DNA of 64,000 bases from Litomosoides sigmodontis (Eukaryota > Nematoda > Chromadorea > Rhabditida > Onchocercidae), in contig OY718806.1 in NCBI GenBank assembly GCA_963070105.1, positions 1,624,365 to 1,688,364 on the forward strand, given 5' to 3'. The first letter of the stretch is position 1. The number at the start of each line of letters is the position of its first letter. Positions 37,401 through 53,303 of this stretch are shown here, piece after piece. A program made the position numbers and the translations under genes. The notes under the pieces were generated by a model. The model made no database searches. It worked only from the letters and a program-made list of their open reading frames with translations, and was not told where the DNA came from.

Positions 37401-40400
37401 GATGTCATTTATCTTTTAAAATTTTTCTAAATTCATTTTACTTTTAACTTAATTAATTAAAAATAAGGAAAAGAGTGAATTTTGAAAGTGAAACCTTGTA
37501 GAAGGAATATTAGGATCGTTTGGAAAAGGCACGGTGGTAGTTGATGGCGAATGAACTCTACTCGTCGCTAATATCGTTGTGCCAAAACTACTTATACGTG
37601 TCTTACGTCCACCACCACCATTTGTGCGTTGATTGTCAGCTGCATCAAGTTTATAAATCTTGTTACGTAGTGTCGATCTGCAATCCATCTTTATTAAAAT
37701 ATTATCATTAATAAAAATTGACAATTCAATTATTTCAAATAGACAATATTTGTAGGTGCAGAAATTAGTAAATTAATCACATCGACAATTTGAATAATAT
37801 CAACAAAAAAAAAATGCTGTTAAATTAAAGATAAAAGCAACACGTCACTAATTAATTTACTCATATTTTTTCATTCAAATTTGATACGCATAACTGATTG
37901 ACTTAAGTGTATATTTTGCGAATTAAGAAATAATTAATATTTTTTAGCATACAGCTAATATGTTCACTTCGTTGTATTTTTTTAAAATCTTCTTGAAATT
38001 TTGATATTGTTAAATTATGTCAATGCAAACATAAATGATAATACTGATGTGACCTTGGTATTCCGTAAACTACGCTTGCTCGACGTGTTCCAAGACGGCC
38101 ACATCGAATATCTTGTACAGCAGCATCTAAATCCGCTTGCGTGTAATTTCGCTTGCTCATTGACGCCGTAAACATTGTTCGTGCTCCAACGACAGTATTT
38201 TTTACATGACTAATTACAGAATTATTTTCCTCATCTCTGTAATATTATTTACAATCAATTATCATAGGACAATAACCTTTACAATTTTAATTAGTAATTT
38301 AATTAAATTTTGCATTAATAAAATGCTAACAACACTTTTACACATTAGCAATAAACAAACATATGTAGAGGAATGTCTTTCTCATAGGCATTTGAAAAAA
38401 AATGCCTAATTTATTACTTTATAACTATTAAAAAATTTGATTAAGTAATTTATTAATTGCCAAAAAAATTTAGCACAATATTTAACCATTTTATTTATCA
38501 CAAAATATCTACAAAAACAACATGAAAAATTTAATAAACAAAGTTAAATTTTTGAAATTTTAATGAAAAAAGAAAGGAAAATATTCAGCAATTTCAAAAT
38601 AACAAAAAAAAAATGCATTGAAAATTTCGACATACTTTAACAGTGAATTAGATGATTTATCAGCTATGACATCAATTAGCGCTCGCAATCGTCTTTCATC
38701 TCGCGAGCTATGAGCGGATGATACGGCGCATTGTGTCGCTGATTGAAGAGCGCAACGTAAACTCAGATCCAACGGTTGTTCATCGTCCGCTGCCCCATTA
38801 CTGCTATTTTCAGTCGTGTAGATTGTGGTGAAACGCTCCACGCGTGATTCGCTACCGCCAAATGGTGATTTTGATAAGGCTGTAATTATGATAGCAACAC
38901 TGGACTAAGCACTAATTAATTTTAAGTTAAATGATGTAATTTGAAAATTATTAGCTGTGGAAGTGAATGCGCTGCACGTTCTTACTTAGTCTTGAATGGT
39001 AGCCACATTATTTGATGAAAATAAAAACAAACGCTTTAAAATTTTCAAATTGTGATTTTGATAAGGCTGTAATTATGATAGCAACACTGGACTAAGCACT
39101 AATTAATTTAAAGTTAAATGATGTAATTTGAAAATTATTAGCTGTGGAAGTGAATGTGTTGCACCTTCTTACTTAGTCTTGAATGGTAGCCACATTATTT
39201 GATGAAAATAAAAACAAACGCTTTAAAATTTTCTTAAAAAAAAATCAATTCTTCTTTTCATCAATTTTTTAAATTTCTTGAGCTTGGAATTAGGCTACAC
39301 CAATTGTATAGCCTTTTTGCTACATTAATTACCAATTTCGAAAAATTACTAAATAAATTTGAGTGGTAAACAATATGTATATGCTATGCAAAACAAAGTA
39401 ACACTATCTAGTTTTGAAGAAAAAAAAAAGTTGAAAGTTATCTGTAGACGATGGAAAAAATTTGGGAAAAATGCAGCATTTCAAAAAGCAAAAAATATGA
39501 TTCACATTTTAATTTTATTTCTAACAGCAATAACAAAAAAAAAAAAAGATTGAATAGCAATTTTGTAAAACTTCCCTACTTTGTTTTTAAACTTATTGTT
39601 GCGCAAATTTAAAAGTTGTAATTTTTGCAATTTTTTTCCATACCAGAATATAAGGTTGAATTACTGTTATTACTTACACGTATGAGCCGGTCGTTTCACG
39701 TTGTCTGATTCAGTGGATATTGACGGAATCATATGTTGAATTAGATGATGATTTGTTTCCACATTATCATTTTCATTACTACTACCCATTATGGTACCAC
39801 TTTTCTTCCTAGCCAACAAATACTGCTCGCTAAGTGGATTATGCAAATTTTCTAGAAATTTTTTTTTGTTCAAATAGCATTTTAAAATTTAACTGAAGAG
39901 AATATTGAGTGTAAATTTGCATTTATAAAAAGAAAAAAAAACGAACGAAGAAGAAAGCGCTCAAAGTATCAATATTTGCAAACTTAAAAACTTTTAGTGC
40001 ATATTGAAAATGGATATTGTTGAAAAACTAGATGGAAACATTTGTTCGCAAAATAATTTTAAAATGCTAAGAGTTAAAGAGAACTAAGTTAAAATGCCGG
40101 GAAAAAAACGGACAAAAATAATATTTTCGTAAAATGCGATAATTAATTAACATTTCTCAAACCGTTAACCGCAGTATGGTAAAATTACATTAACTTAGCA
40201 TTATTATAATTTAAAATCTGTAAAATACATGGAGTCACTATCATTGATTTTTGATGCCATCAAAAATCATTAATCTAACAAATTCTCTTGAAAAATATTA
40301 TGAATACTTTTTAACAGATAATGATGTCTCAACAAATATTCATTTAACTTTATTATAATTTACCACTAATTAATTAATTTAGCAACAATAATGTAATAAT

Positions 40401-43400
40401 AATTAATGATAATGATAAATAAATAAATAAATGAATAACAAATCAATTTATTAATTAATATTAGTAACAATTAAAGTAGTGATAGAGTATACCGACTGAA
40501 CGTTGAGAAGTAAGTTGTTGTAGCAACATATTCGACGTACTCCACTGTAAAAGGCTTTGACAAAATAATTGATTTGCTATCTCAGCTGAAAGCATTTTTG
40601 ATCAGTAATAGTTTTTGAAAAAATACTAAAAGAATTAAATTTCTATATTGATTTTTGTTTTAAATTTTATTTTCGTGCACACTTCATTTTTTTGTGGCAA
40701 AATTTTTTGCAACTAATTCATTGCTTTTTTTTTTCTTTAAGGATGAATCACACATACTTTTTTTTTGACTTAAAAACATTATACGTATTTTTTAGCCGTG
40801 TTTTTATTAACTTGAAAACACCATAAATTATAAATAGTTTAACATTTCACTCTCAAAACATCTTTTTAGGTGTAAATTTTAGGAAAAACGCAAAATTTTA
40901 CTTCCTTTAATGATAATAGAAGAGCGAAAAGCTTTTAATATCTTATCGATATTAATAACAAAAAGGAAAAGTTTTAAAAAAAAGGAGTGAAAGAAATGTT
41001 TGATGATGTAATATTTTGGTAACCATACAGAATAATTTGGCTTTATCTTCAGCTTTTATCAGCTATTTTCATGCATACCTCTTTCTCGTTATTGCCGAAT
41101 TTTTTTTTCTTAAATGGACCAGTACAAATCATTTACAAAGTGAAATTTATATGAAAAACAATTATCAACAATTATTTTGCAGTGGTTTTCAGCAATAATA
41201 ATATTCAAACTTTCTACAATGAAACATATATTACCTGTTTTAATTTACTATTTGAGATGAAATTTCAAAAAAAAAACGGTAGTAAAAATTAATTTATGTT
41301 GTTAAAATTTTGAACATTTTTTTCGTAAATAATTTATGGTCAATTTTTTTCAAAATGTGTTAAATGAAATTTTAAGAAGTAATAGAAAAAAAAAGTAAAC
41401 AAAAAATTAAAATTTAAGACTTACGAAGAGGCACAAATGGCGCCATCACAGGAAGAATGGATGGTGTACAAATGTTTGAAAATGGATGCATGTAGGATAG
41501 ACGTGATTGTGATGAACTAACGGATGATGATGATTCCAGGTTTCCTGTACTTTCCGGTGAGCTATTCGTTGCGCTTTGCTTTGAGCAGCCGGCACCGTAA
41601 TACTCACTGTCGCTTGTTGTATTTTCATTTTCAGGTTCGATTTTCATTGAATCCTAAACCGCAATTACTGATTTATTTTTTGACAAAAAATTTTTTCACT
41701 ATTTTCACCAAATTGTTTGGTATTACGTCGCTATAAAATGAAAAAAATAATTCATAGAATTAATTCCTACATAAAACTGAAAACGTAGAGAGAAATAAAA
41801 ATTGTATAATAATTACTAGAGTAATTAAATTATTAATTAGTTAATTAATGAAAGTACTACTTTTTAGTAAAATAAACTAAAATGATTTTTTTCATGGGTG
41901 TGCTAAAAATAATAACGCAACATTAGAAATACCCGTTGTAATATATTTTAATTGCAACAAATGATTTAGCAAAAAAAAAAAAGCAGAAGAATTTAAGTGC
42001 GTGAACTAATTTCATGCTACCCTCCATTATCTATCTTACTCGTTTCTTTTTTTTCCACACTTCACTTTCAATTTTTCATGCCTCTTTCTCTCTCATTTTT
42101 TTTTTCTTAAAAAAAAGCTCAGGCTTTCTGTTTATTCAATTATCGGTTTCTGTTTCTGATATCATATTGCTACAAATGCATTATGCGTAGCACTTTTACA
42201 GATAAATTTAAAATTTAAGTGAATTTTTCATCATTACTTATTACCTTTTCCGTGTAATCATCCGTGAAGATGCGTAAGCCATCACAAAATGGACATTGCT
42301 CGTTGGGTGACCAATCCTCTGCAGTTGCACTGGAGCCTATTGCTGGTTCTGCAAGCAAAAAAAAAACAGTGGAATATTGAAATTGTTGATCATTTCAGGT
42401 GATATTTTTAAAATCACTCCATCCATTATTTTTTCTTGGTAATCTTTAGTAATTTCGTAATTTTTTGCTGCAACATAGCGCTGCACTACTACGCAAATTT
42501 TAATAATTTAGAAGAATTTTTGAATTTTCAAGTAGAAAAAATTTGCAAAATTTTGGAAACTATATGCTTTAATGTTTACGAAAATTAATGTATGCATATT
42601 TTTAACAAATATCACAAACATCGAAATGTATTTTGCACGTACTACTCAGCCAAAGAAAAAGGCGAGAGAGAGAGAATGGAAATTTCGATAACCAGTATTA
42701 AAAATGTAGAGAACAAAAGAGGAAAAGGGAAAAATGAACAAAATTTTGCGAATGTTAGATGTTTTTTAAAAGATGATGTAAAAAAAAATTGTTTTTTCTT
42801 TGCATTAGCTAAAATGCAAAAGGCATCATAAACTATTGTAATAGATTTTATCACAACTACTGGAAAAAATTTCTGCGAATTTTCAACAAAGCGAATTAAT
42901 TTCAAATGCATGTCATCAAGCGAAAAAAAAAACGTATGAAATGATTTCAGAATTTGCAAAAAAAACACACACACACACAATCACATTTTAATATTACAAT
43001 CATTTTCCTTCTATCATTTATTAAAGCTCGTAAATTTACCGTTCAATTATGCTAATCGATGAAGCAAATAAAATACAGAATTCGAAGAATTTGATCTGTT
43101 TTCATTTGATTTTTAAAAATCATCATTTTTTAGCCCAATCAGAATAAATATGTTTATTTCAATTAGAATTTTTATTACAAACAAGTGAAAACCTGTAGTG
43201 AGAGCGGCTGAGATGACATTTGCAATGGATTGGCACTGTGAATTTTTTGACATATAGCGCTTGCTTACTTGTCCAAAACCTGAAAGTTAAATGTTTGGAA
43301 AAAAATTTACACATTTTTTGGTCAAGATTTCATTTCTTTAAAAAAAAAAGAACAGGAAATGTATCTGCATAGTAGGTTATTGGTAAGTTGATTTTTTTTA

Positions 43401-46400
43401 AATTATAAAAATTAATATTGCAATAAATTACTCAAAAATTTTGTTAATCTTGCTCAGACAACAATAGCTGAATATTTATATAATTTAAAATTTTATCAGA
43501 TAAATTTTTTATTATTGAAATTAACTTAAACACAGAGCAGATTGTTGTGCAAAAAAAAATGCTTTTAAAATATAAGAAATATTGTAGACAGTGAATAATT
43601 TAAGATAAGCGAAAATATACACAAATCGATGCAATATAATGCTAAATGACAATAACTACAAATATAGTTACAGTATGAATCCAGATATTACGGTAATCAA
43701 ATAGTCTATGAACATGGAATAATTTACTCTTTTTTTCATAAATATTTTTAGTCTAGTAAACGATGATGACAAATTGTGCTGCTTAGAATTACCGTAGAAA
43801 GCTAGGAGGAAAAAAAAGTCTGTCTCATCCTATCCCACTCCCCAATGCTAAATATTCAAATGATTTTAGAAATTAATCGGCAAATGCTTTTTCCTATATC
43901 CTTTCTGTTTTCTACTTTTCTTTTTTTTGTTTGCTCCATCTGCTTTAATCAAAATATTTTTTTTCTCTTGCGAAAACAGTTTGTTACAAAAATCTGATTT
44001 TAAAATGTAAATTCTTTTGATAAAGTTCAAAATTTCCTATTACTCTTTAAGTGAGAGAAGGAGAGATGTAAAGAGGAGGAGGAGGAGAGAGAGAGAGAGA
44101 GATGAAAAATTGGTAGATGAGAAATATCAGTCATTTAAATGATTATTTCAATGATATTTTGATCACTTCTTTTTTAGATTCATAATTGAATGAAGCATTT
44201 TGCTAATTTCCATCTGTTTCCACTCAATGTACGATTCTATTTCGCTAGGCGCATTTCTTGTTTTAATTTCTGCAAATCATTCCTGATGTAATTTAGTCCA
44301 CAAATTTCAACATTCCATTTTATTTGCAATTTTTAGGAAGCTGACAAATCTGAGTGAAATGCAAATGTTTTTTAGAATAGTCTAGTTAGATCTTCGAATT
44401 ACTGAACAAATAAGAAATAACAGCATTGTAATTTTCACAATTAATTACTACTTTTTATCAATTCATTTCAGTTATTTTCCTCATTTTTTTCAAATACCAT
44501 GAGTTTTCAGCAATTCATTTGACAGGCAAATGCATTAAATATAAAAATGGTCTAAAGGAAAATGTGATTTCAATGCTTCCATGCCTGAAAATTAAAAATT
44601 TGGACTTCTCAAATTAAGAAAAATTACAACATTCGAACAATGCAAAAGATTCAAGAAAATAAAAGCAAAAATTACACGATCAACATTTATTAGAAATTAA
44701 ATTAACATCTTTAGTTTTCAATTAATAAGAAATGAAAAAGCACATTATCGACGTTAAATATTTTCGAGTTTATATCAAAAATAAACGATAAATTTAATTT
44801 TAACGAAAGATGCCTTCTTTCTTTGCTGCTTTTCGTTTTTTAAAAGAAATGTCAGAAAAGGAAACAAAACGAATCAACTTTTTTTTTTCAAAATTCAATT
44901 TTAGCGTAATTATTTGAACGGTCAAAAGAAAAAAAAAAGGAAAGCCAAAAATGGAATGAAATGAAATAAAAATGAATGTTTTCTCTCAGCAATTTCAAAA
45001 CGATTCAACAAATTTTTTAAGCAATTCTCCACCATACCCAATTAACAACATATCTACTGAAAATAATTCGTTGGTTTGCCTTATAACGAAAGCAATTTGT
45101 TTTTTTTTTTGTTCATTTTATCTCATTTCTCTTTGCCCTCTTTCTCTTTCTCTCTCTCTCACGTATTTCTCTCTTTTCGCCGTTTTCGTTTTTCTGTTCG
45201 AATTGAGCAATAAAAAATGTAGTAAAGTTACAAATTTTTTTTTCCTCTCAAAAATATCTTTACTGAATTAGTAGAAAAATGCGAAAATATAATTTTAGAG
45301 TTTTCGAACGGGTAGCTGAAATTTGGTGTCTCTTTGTGACATTTATTTTAAAATATTAATTATGCAAAATTTACCCAAATTCTCTTATGCTCTCAATAAA
45401 AATATTGAAATTACTTTTGAAAAATGAAAAGAGAAAGTTCAAGTTAGAGAAACGTAGCCAGTTTTAAACAGTAACTCTAATGTAAATATAATACGATCTT
45501 AAATGGTATGCAACTATGAAAATATTAGTGGAAGTGATGAGCAAATGATTAAAAATGATAAGATATGAAGTGATAAAAGATTTTGTCATATTTTCGTATT
45601 TGTGTACGAAGTGATTTTTATTTGATGTTTCATAAAATTCGAAATAGAAGTTCATTTGCCAGGGATGCCATCGACTAATTTATAAGCACTGGATGATGGC
45701 ACATTAGCAGCAACGATTCTGATAAATTTTGAATTGGATAAAATTTTAAAAATTTCAGGAGAAATTTTTTTTTTAAAAAAGAAATTAAGAAGGGGTTGAA
45801 GAGAACAATTCCTAAAATTTGAATGAAATTTTTATAAATTCATACACTAAATTGTTAGTTAAAATAGCGAATGGGCTGTTTGTAAAAAAAAAATAAGAAT
45901 TGATCGTTTAGTTTTTATTACGTAAAATTTTAGCTGTTTGTTGCACAATGAAACTTACTACGAAACTAATTTCACTCTCTTCCACGCAATACCATCAATT
46001 TTGCTGCTAAAATTTATTTCTACTTTTGCTTTCGAAGTAATTTGGCTTTAATTTTTAAAAAAATTTACGTTATGTATGAGAGGTAATTCTGCATACTTAT
46101 ATATAACATATATACATATGCATTTTTACGTTGTCAAATTTTGCTGCTAAAATTTAATTTCACTTGTTTTTTAAAGCATCTTAACTTTAATTTTAAAAAA
46201 CGAACTTACTTAAAAAAAATAAATATATATATGTAGATACGTGCATGTACGATTGATAATAATTAGTAATTTCAATAAATTTCAAACTTTTTCATTTTCA
46301 TTTTTGTTTTTTGCTTAATTTTTAATTGTCAATTCTTTTATAGTGTAAACTAGTTAATGTATAGCAAATTGATGCACAAATTTATTTCGGTATGTTAATA

Positions 46401-49400
46401 TTATTCGATAGAATTGACGAAATAATAAAACAGTATGAAATTATTGTCCATTATTTTAAAAATATCCTTTTGCTTCAAATATTAATTTTTCGTTGCTATG
46501 ACAATCTCATCGCTTGCTCCTCCACCTCTCCGCCTAAACATTTATCAAACTTTTCCATATTAATTGGTTTTTTTCCCCCTCTCTCTCTTTCTCTCTCTTG
46601 CTTTTTCGGGAAATTTTTACATGGAATGAAATAAATTTGATTGGATGAAATGAATTTGAAATGTGAACATATTATTATTTAACGGACAAACATCAATGAA
46701 ATGATTTTTATGGTACAGAAGTAACTAGCAAACCTCTCTCTATCCTTAGAATTATTATAAAGCAAACAAAAAATTTTTTGTTTTTTTTTAAAAAAAAAAA
46801 AGCGAAAAAATTTTGTGGAAGTCTTGATGATTGCAATTGATAAACAGTTGATTGATTGTTACAGCAAGATATCAGTGCAACTGAAATAATCGTGAAGCAA
46901 TTTGATTGAAAGCACTAATAAATTTCGTTTTTTTTTCGCGTTTGTTTGTCAAATTCATAATTTTTTTTTGTCATTTGATTGTAAAGTTAAAAAAAAAAAC
47001 GAAAAGAAAAAGAAATGTTTAATTCAACAAATAAATCATCATGGAATTTTCCGCTACCGTACACATTCAACAGAATTATTTCCTCGAAGTGTTTTTTTTT
47101 TCGAATAACTAACCAAATAATGGATAACAAAAAAAAAGTATAGCAATAATTACAATAATTAAAAACTAACAATATTATATAATTTTAAACAGTAAAATTT
47201 TAAATATATTTATATGAAGTGGAAATTTTGCTAAAATAATAAAATAGTTTTATTTAAGCTGTTCCTAGCAAACATTTTTTTTCGCTTTTTTTTTCTTTTG
47301 CAAGACTAAATTGACTAATTGAACACCTGTTTTTTTCAATTTTCTTTGTTAATTTTTAAAACTTTAATATATAAACAAAAAAAGTGATTTGTATGTTTTT
47401 AGAAATAATACATACATATTAAAAGTTTTTTTTTTTGAGTAATATCAAATTCAATCAGTGATTATTGCGAATAATACGTTTATTTCTCTCTCTTCCCTTC
47501 TCTCTCTCTCTCTCTCTCTCTCGCTCTCTTTAATCTCCTTGCTTTTACATTTTGATGGATGAAATAGGGAGGAAGTGTATGTAATTAATTTGAACAAAGT
47601 GAGGAGATATGGCAAGAAATAGTTTTGCCATTTTCCATGAGGCACTACGACTAGCGGGCCAAGAAGCAGCCGAAGCAGCAGTAGCCCCAAGGCTTCATTA
47701 AAATTGCAACATTTAATCGACATGGGCCATATAGCACACTCACATATTTTGTTTCTTTCATCCTCTCTCATCTCTCCTTTTTTAATGCCTTCAATCTTTT
47801 GCAATTATAATGATTAACAGCACTGGGAACATTCAATTCATTACATTTAAAAAAAAAAAGAAAAAAATTAAAATATTTCATGATTGAAATAAATTAGCAC
47901 AATGAAAAATTTGTTGTGAATCAACAATTTGTACATTTTAAGAAAGCGACAATAAGAATTATTTCAACTGAAATATTTGCAAAGAAGAATGAAAAAAAAA
48001 ACGTCGATAAATTAATATTTTAAGGTTTAAATTTAATTTTATTTATAAAAAATATAACTTATTTTACAAATTAATGAGTAATTTTCTTACTTTTTCACTT
48101 CCGATTTTTCACATTTTTATGATGCAAAAATATGAGTTCCTTTTTTCCTTTTTTTTCCAAGTACTGTAGTACTTAATAAAAATTTGTCAGATATTGTTTA
48201 ATTATAATTAATTTATTGAATTTACATAATCTTCACAACAAAACAGAAAACACGAAAGAATTGATCAATTTCTCGGTTCACTTTACGATGAAGATTTTTG
48301 ATGCTCAATGAAATTTCGGTATCTACACCTTCCCTGAAAATTAAATCCTTTCCCACTTGGATGATCAAAGTTTTGCAATTAATTTGAGTTCCTGATGCTG
48401 GAACAAACACGGATAAGGTTGCGCTAGAGGATATTTTAGAGAGAGAGAGAGAGAGAGAGAGAACTAGCAAAATGGGACATTATTAAAATCAGCCACCGAA
48501 CTAGTAGGGCTACTAGATGAAGTCCACTTTGACTCGCATTTATCGCATTGCTCTTTAATTGGTTTGAGCTTTTAGCTTTTCAGCAAAAAGCATAAGTTGT
48601 ATCCAAGAAACTACGATATCCATGCTTTGGATAGGAATCTCGTCTAAAATAGGAAGTTACAGTTGTGAATTAAAATTTTATCAGTAAGAAAAAAAAACTC
48701 CAATAACATTTTATGCTTAAATCTTACCAAAAAAAAAAAGTAAGACTGTAACTGAGAAAAAGAAAACTACATATGCGTAATTATAATATTACTAGCACAA
48801 AAAAAAATTCATCTCATTATAATTTTAATAGTTTCCAAATTTTCCTGCGTAATCAGTTTTAGTATGCAATGCTTAACATTCTTTCATCAACTTTAGCTGT
48901 TTACTTGTATTTTTAACTTTTTGTAACTTCTCAAAAACATTCCCCTTTTCATTCCCTTCATTGTCATTTCTTATTTTTTTAAGAAAAAAAAATTAAAAAT
49001 AAGTTATTTGGTTCAATCTTGTTGGAAGAAGTGGTAGGAGAATGGAAAATTAAAGAGTTATACCATACACATTTTGGGAGATATAGGAATAATACGTAAC
49101 ATTTCTTCATTTACTTATTTATTTGTTAAATTAATAAAAATGAAGTAATGTTTTTTTTTTGCCTAGCAACTAGCTTTTATTGCGAGGATGCGAGGAAGGA
49201 TTTGAAGAGGAAGTTTTGGCTAATTTGAAATGTATGAAAAATATAAGGCATTTTTTTTTTGCAACAAAAGAGGTGAATTATCCCAGAATGAAACAAGGAG
49301 GATTTCGTTTCGTTTTTCTTTTTTATATCACAAAACTTGTGCTTTAACTTAGCAAGTTTGGATGAATGAAGTCCCGATATGGGGAAATATTTTTGAGGAA

Positions 49401-49863
49401 AGCATTTTGCTTCTCAATTCTAATATCTTCAATTAATTATTCGTCAATGCTTGCAAACCGCCGATGGGAGGAGGGGGGGGGGGGGGAGAGGGTGAAAGAA
49501 GTCAAAGCTCAGGGTAAATGATAAGAAAATGGGAGATGTGCTAGGCTTAGGCCTAAAAATGAGAGGAGGAAGAGGAGGGTGACGAACGTGCTAGGTGAAC
49601 CATATCATATCAAACTCCTCCTGCTTCCCCATCTCCATATCCCTTCCGCCCACACACCAACCTGATTAATAATTCTTGCTTTCCTCTCCCACTTCGCTAA
49701 AGCTCTCCCTTTTTCATCTTTGCTTTCAACCTATCTTTTCACTGAACCATCCATTCCTATTCATTCATTTCCCACTGAAAACAAAAGTAGGACCTACTCA
49801 ATTAAGCTAAGCATCCATAACATTCAACTGAAAAACCTTCATTGGATCCCTATCTTCTCCATT

Positions 49864-49894
<31 letters not shown>

Positions 49895-52800
49895 GCTCTC
49901 TTGCTCTCCTCTTTCCTTTATCTATTGCATTTTTTTTTCCTCTCCTCTTTCATTTTCAAATACTTTCCCTTGCATTCGGGCAAACTTCATTATCACAATG
50001 TGCAACGAATAATATTCATTTCAATTTGTCAAACCTCAAAAGCACAATCGCACAAATTAGATGATGATAAAATTAACGATCCTTGACACTTGGAAATTTC
50101 ATGCCGCTTTTGTTAATCGAAATTAGTTCAATAACAGAAAAGAAAACAAAAAAAAAAGTTGATCAAAATTCAAAGTTGTAAAATTTTGATTACTTGCTAA
50201 ATTATTCATCTCAATTTAATCAATGATATCTGTCTTTCTCTCAAAAAAAGAAATTTCCCATCACATGATAGGTTATCACCATTAGTTTTATCAAATTGCG
50301 TTGTTATGAACAAATGCTAGAAGCAAAAGCGTATCACCATTTTGTTGAAAAGAAAAATTAAAATATTATTTTAAAAAAATACAATTATTATTGTCGTGCC
50401 AAAAAAAAGTGAAAAGTCAAACTTCTACAGCACCACAACAGCATTCCACACATGCTATTTAAAACCTATCAATCCCGAGACTTCTCACCTATTACTGTTT
50501 TCGGATTGGTTTTCAGAGCATTTGAAATTGCAGTAATTACAGTGATAGATGTCATAAATATTGCATAATGTGAAAAATAATTAAATATCAAAATTATTTG
50601 AAAACAAATAATTATAAAATTTAAAATTATCACTAAGAATAATTAATTTGTGAACGTCTAAATGATTAGATAAGTTCAATTTATACCTGCAATTAGAAAA
50701 TTTTCCAATTAATTATTTTGATTTGAATTTATGCAACAAAAAAAAAAGATTAATTTAACAAATTCTGGAGATAAATAATTTCGCGCAAGCGATGCTCAAA
50801 ATCTAAAACGGTGTCTTTTTTCTTATGAAATTTTGTTTTTTTTTTGAAAAACAAAATTTAGTATTTCTCCATTCAAATTCCTCGTATTTATTTTATTTCA
50901 TTTTAAATTGCAAGCTTTTATGCTAATTTATCATTTATGCTTACAGTATTGTAAGAGTCAAAAATTCTAATGGAATAAATAATTCACAAATAAACAAGCA
51001 AGTTAGGAGAAATGCTTTCTAATTATCAATTACTATTTTAGTATTTGTATTAGTCGGCATAATTTTGTTAAGGTTGTAATCTAAGCAAGGCTGCCACTAG
51101 CGATTACTGTTAGAGCCTAATCAACTTAAGCTAATTTGCTGTCTACATTTGTTGAATTAATAATTGGAAGAAGTTCCTAGATTACAACTTTTTATGATTT
51201 CAATTGAATAATTTTACATTTAAACAAGAATGAATTGTTTGCTTTAATTAACTGGTCTGCATGTACACATGATGTTCATAATGCAGGAAAATACAGTAAT
51301 TTTTTCGATTCATTTGACAGAAGACGACAATATTCAAAACGATGAAAACGAAAATTACGTGAAATTTAAAAATTTTATTCATATAACATTTAGATTGTTT
51401 CATTTCGGGATTTTTTTTTCACTTCCTCTCATTTTTGTAATAAAAATAAGCTAGGTAGATACTTCGTCTTCCTTTTCTTTTTTCTTGCTTAGCTAATCCT
51501 TAATCATTACTAAAAACAATAAATGACTAGCATTTTATTCACTTTTTCACTTTTAACAAAATGGCTAATCATTTATATCATTTGATAAATGCGCAATCAA
51601 TTTGACAAAAAAAATTCTGCTTTATTTTTTTTCTTTTCCTATATTTCGAACAATAATAATTAAGTGATTTTTCCATTTGCAAAGCCATATGCTATTGTCA
51701 GATAATTAATTTACACTGTCATTATTGCTAAAGAACACTTGAAATTCGTAGTTCGAAATTTTTTTGATAAGAGTTTGAAAATTAAAGTGAAAGGAAAAAA
51801 AAAGTGTCTAGGTTGTGGGAAAATAGATTAGGTAATATCTAAATGTTAGCCGATATTCACTTTTTTTTCCTTTTTCACTAATTAACATAATGATTAAATT
51901 GTTTCGCACATGCTGCACAACTTGAGAAAATTCATCGACATTTGATGAAACAATAATAACGATGATAATGAGTATTTAGGTAACTCTACTCAATAAAAAT
52001 TTCCCTCATAATTTCCGGCTAATTAATCAATGCAAAACTTACAGTGCAAGGAAATGAGCGTTTTTAGACGAAATTTTAGACATAACAATGAACACTTCTT
52101 AGAGGATGGATATTCTATGAGGGCATATTTCCATTTCAAAAAAAAAAAAGCAAAAGCTATCAGTTACAAAAAAAAATGTGATAAGCATTAGCAAATGTGA
52201 TATGATAAAAGGTAAAAGTTATCGCTGAAATTTTGTTGCTTAAACTTTTTCATAAAATCTATCATTTCATTCGCGGTGTATTTCTCACAAATCACATCTA
52301 CAAATTTCATTTCTAACTTTTGTTCCTTCTCTTTCTTTCTTTCATTAGCCGTTTTTCTTCCACTCCCCTGAAATTATTGGCTATCTCTGCGACAGCAGAC
52401 GCAGATTGAGGTGAAGAAAGAGAGAGAAAGAGAAAAAAAAATCTTTTACTACTATTTCATCTGTACATTTTTGTGAATGTAAAAAAAAATATAAGTTTTT
52501 TTTTTTTAATTACAAGTAATTTCGATATTGCTAATCTTTTCATATTTTATTCACGTATTTTTTTTCTTTCAATTCATATTTTAGTCGTAATAAAACTAAT
52601 TGAAATAAAAAATTTTAAAAAAAATACAAAAATTAATGTATTAAATAATCTCGTCAAATTTCAGTCTAATTTCGATTATAAATAAATTTTTCCTTTTTTT
52701 GCGTGTATGTATATGTGTGTGTGTGTGTGTGAAAAATTTTGATTTAAGATTAGTTATAAATAATGAAATATTTTTTGAATTTAAAACTCTTTTACTCTTA

Positions 52801-53262
52801 CTAGTGGAAGTGATAGAGAGTGAAACAAAGAGAGCAATGGGACAAATATAATTTACATATGTAGCATTAGAGAACTAAAGAAATTACTTTGTTTGAATCT
52901 ATCTAATGTCGTATATTTGCTGCTGTTTGCCCGGGTTCCAATTAATAAAGTAATATGCTGTCATGCATTGTACGTGTGTATGCGTGTGCGTGTGCGTGTG
53001 CGTGTGCGTGTGTGCATATACACCACCAAATTACATGGGTCCGATATCCTCGACGGTTGCTATGGAACGCTAATGATCCATCGAAAAGCCGCCGTAGTTG
53101 TCATCGTCATTGATGCTCGAAGTTATGGAATAGAATATAGCTCCACATTATCATCACCTTTCAACTTCCTCCCACCACCTCAAATATTAAAAGTGAACAA
53201 TCATCAACCAATGCTTAGCTGAAGACATCCACCATATTTTGTTCCTCCTCACATCATCTTCA

Positions 53263-53303
<41 letters not shown>

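Noticed and set aside
49540..49560. Telomere-like TTAGGC
   Set aside because: A single occurrence, not a tandem array.
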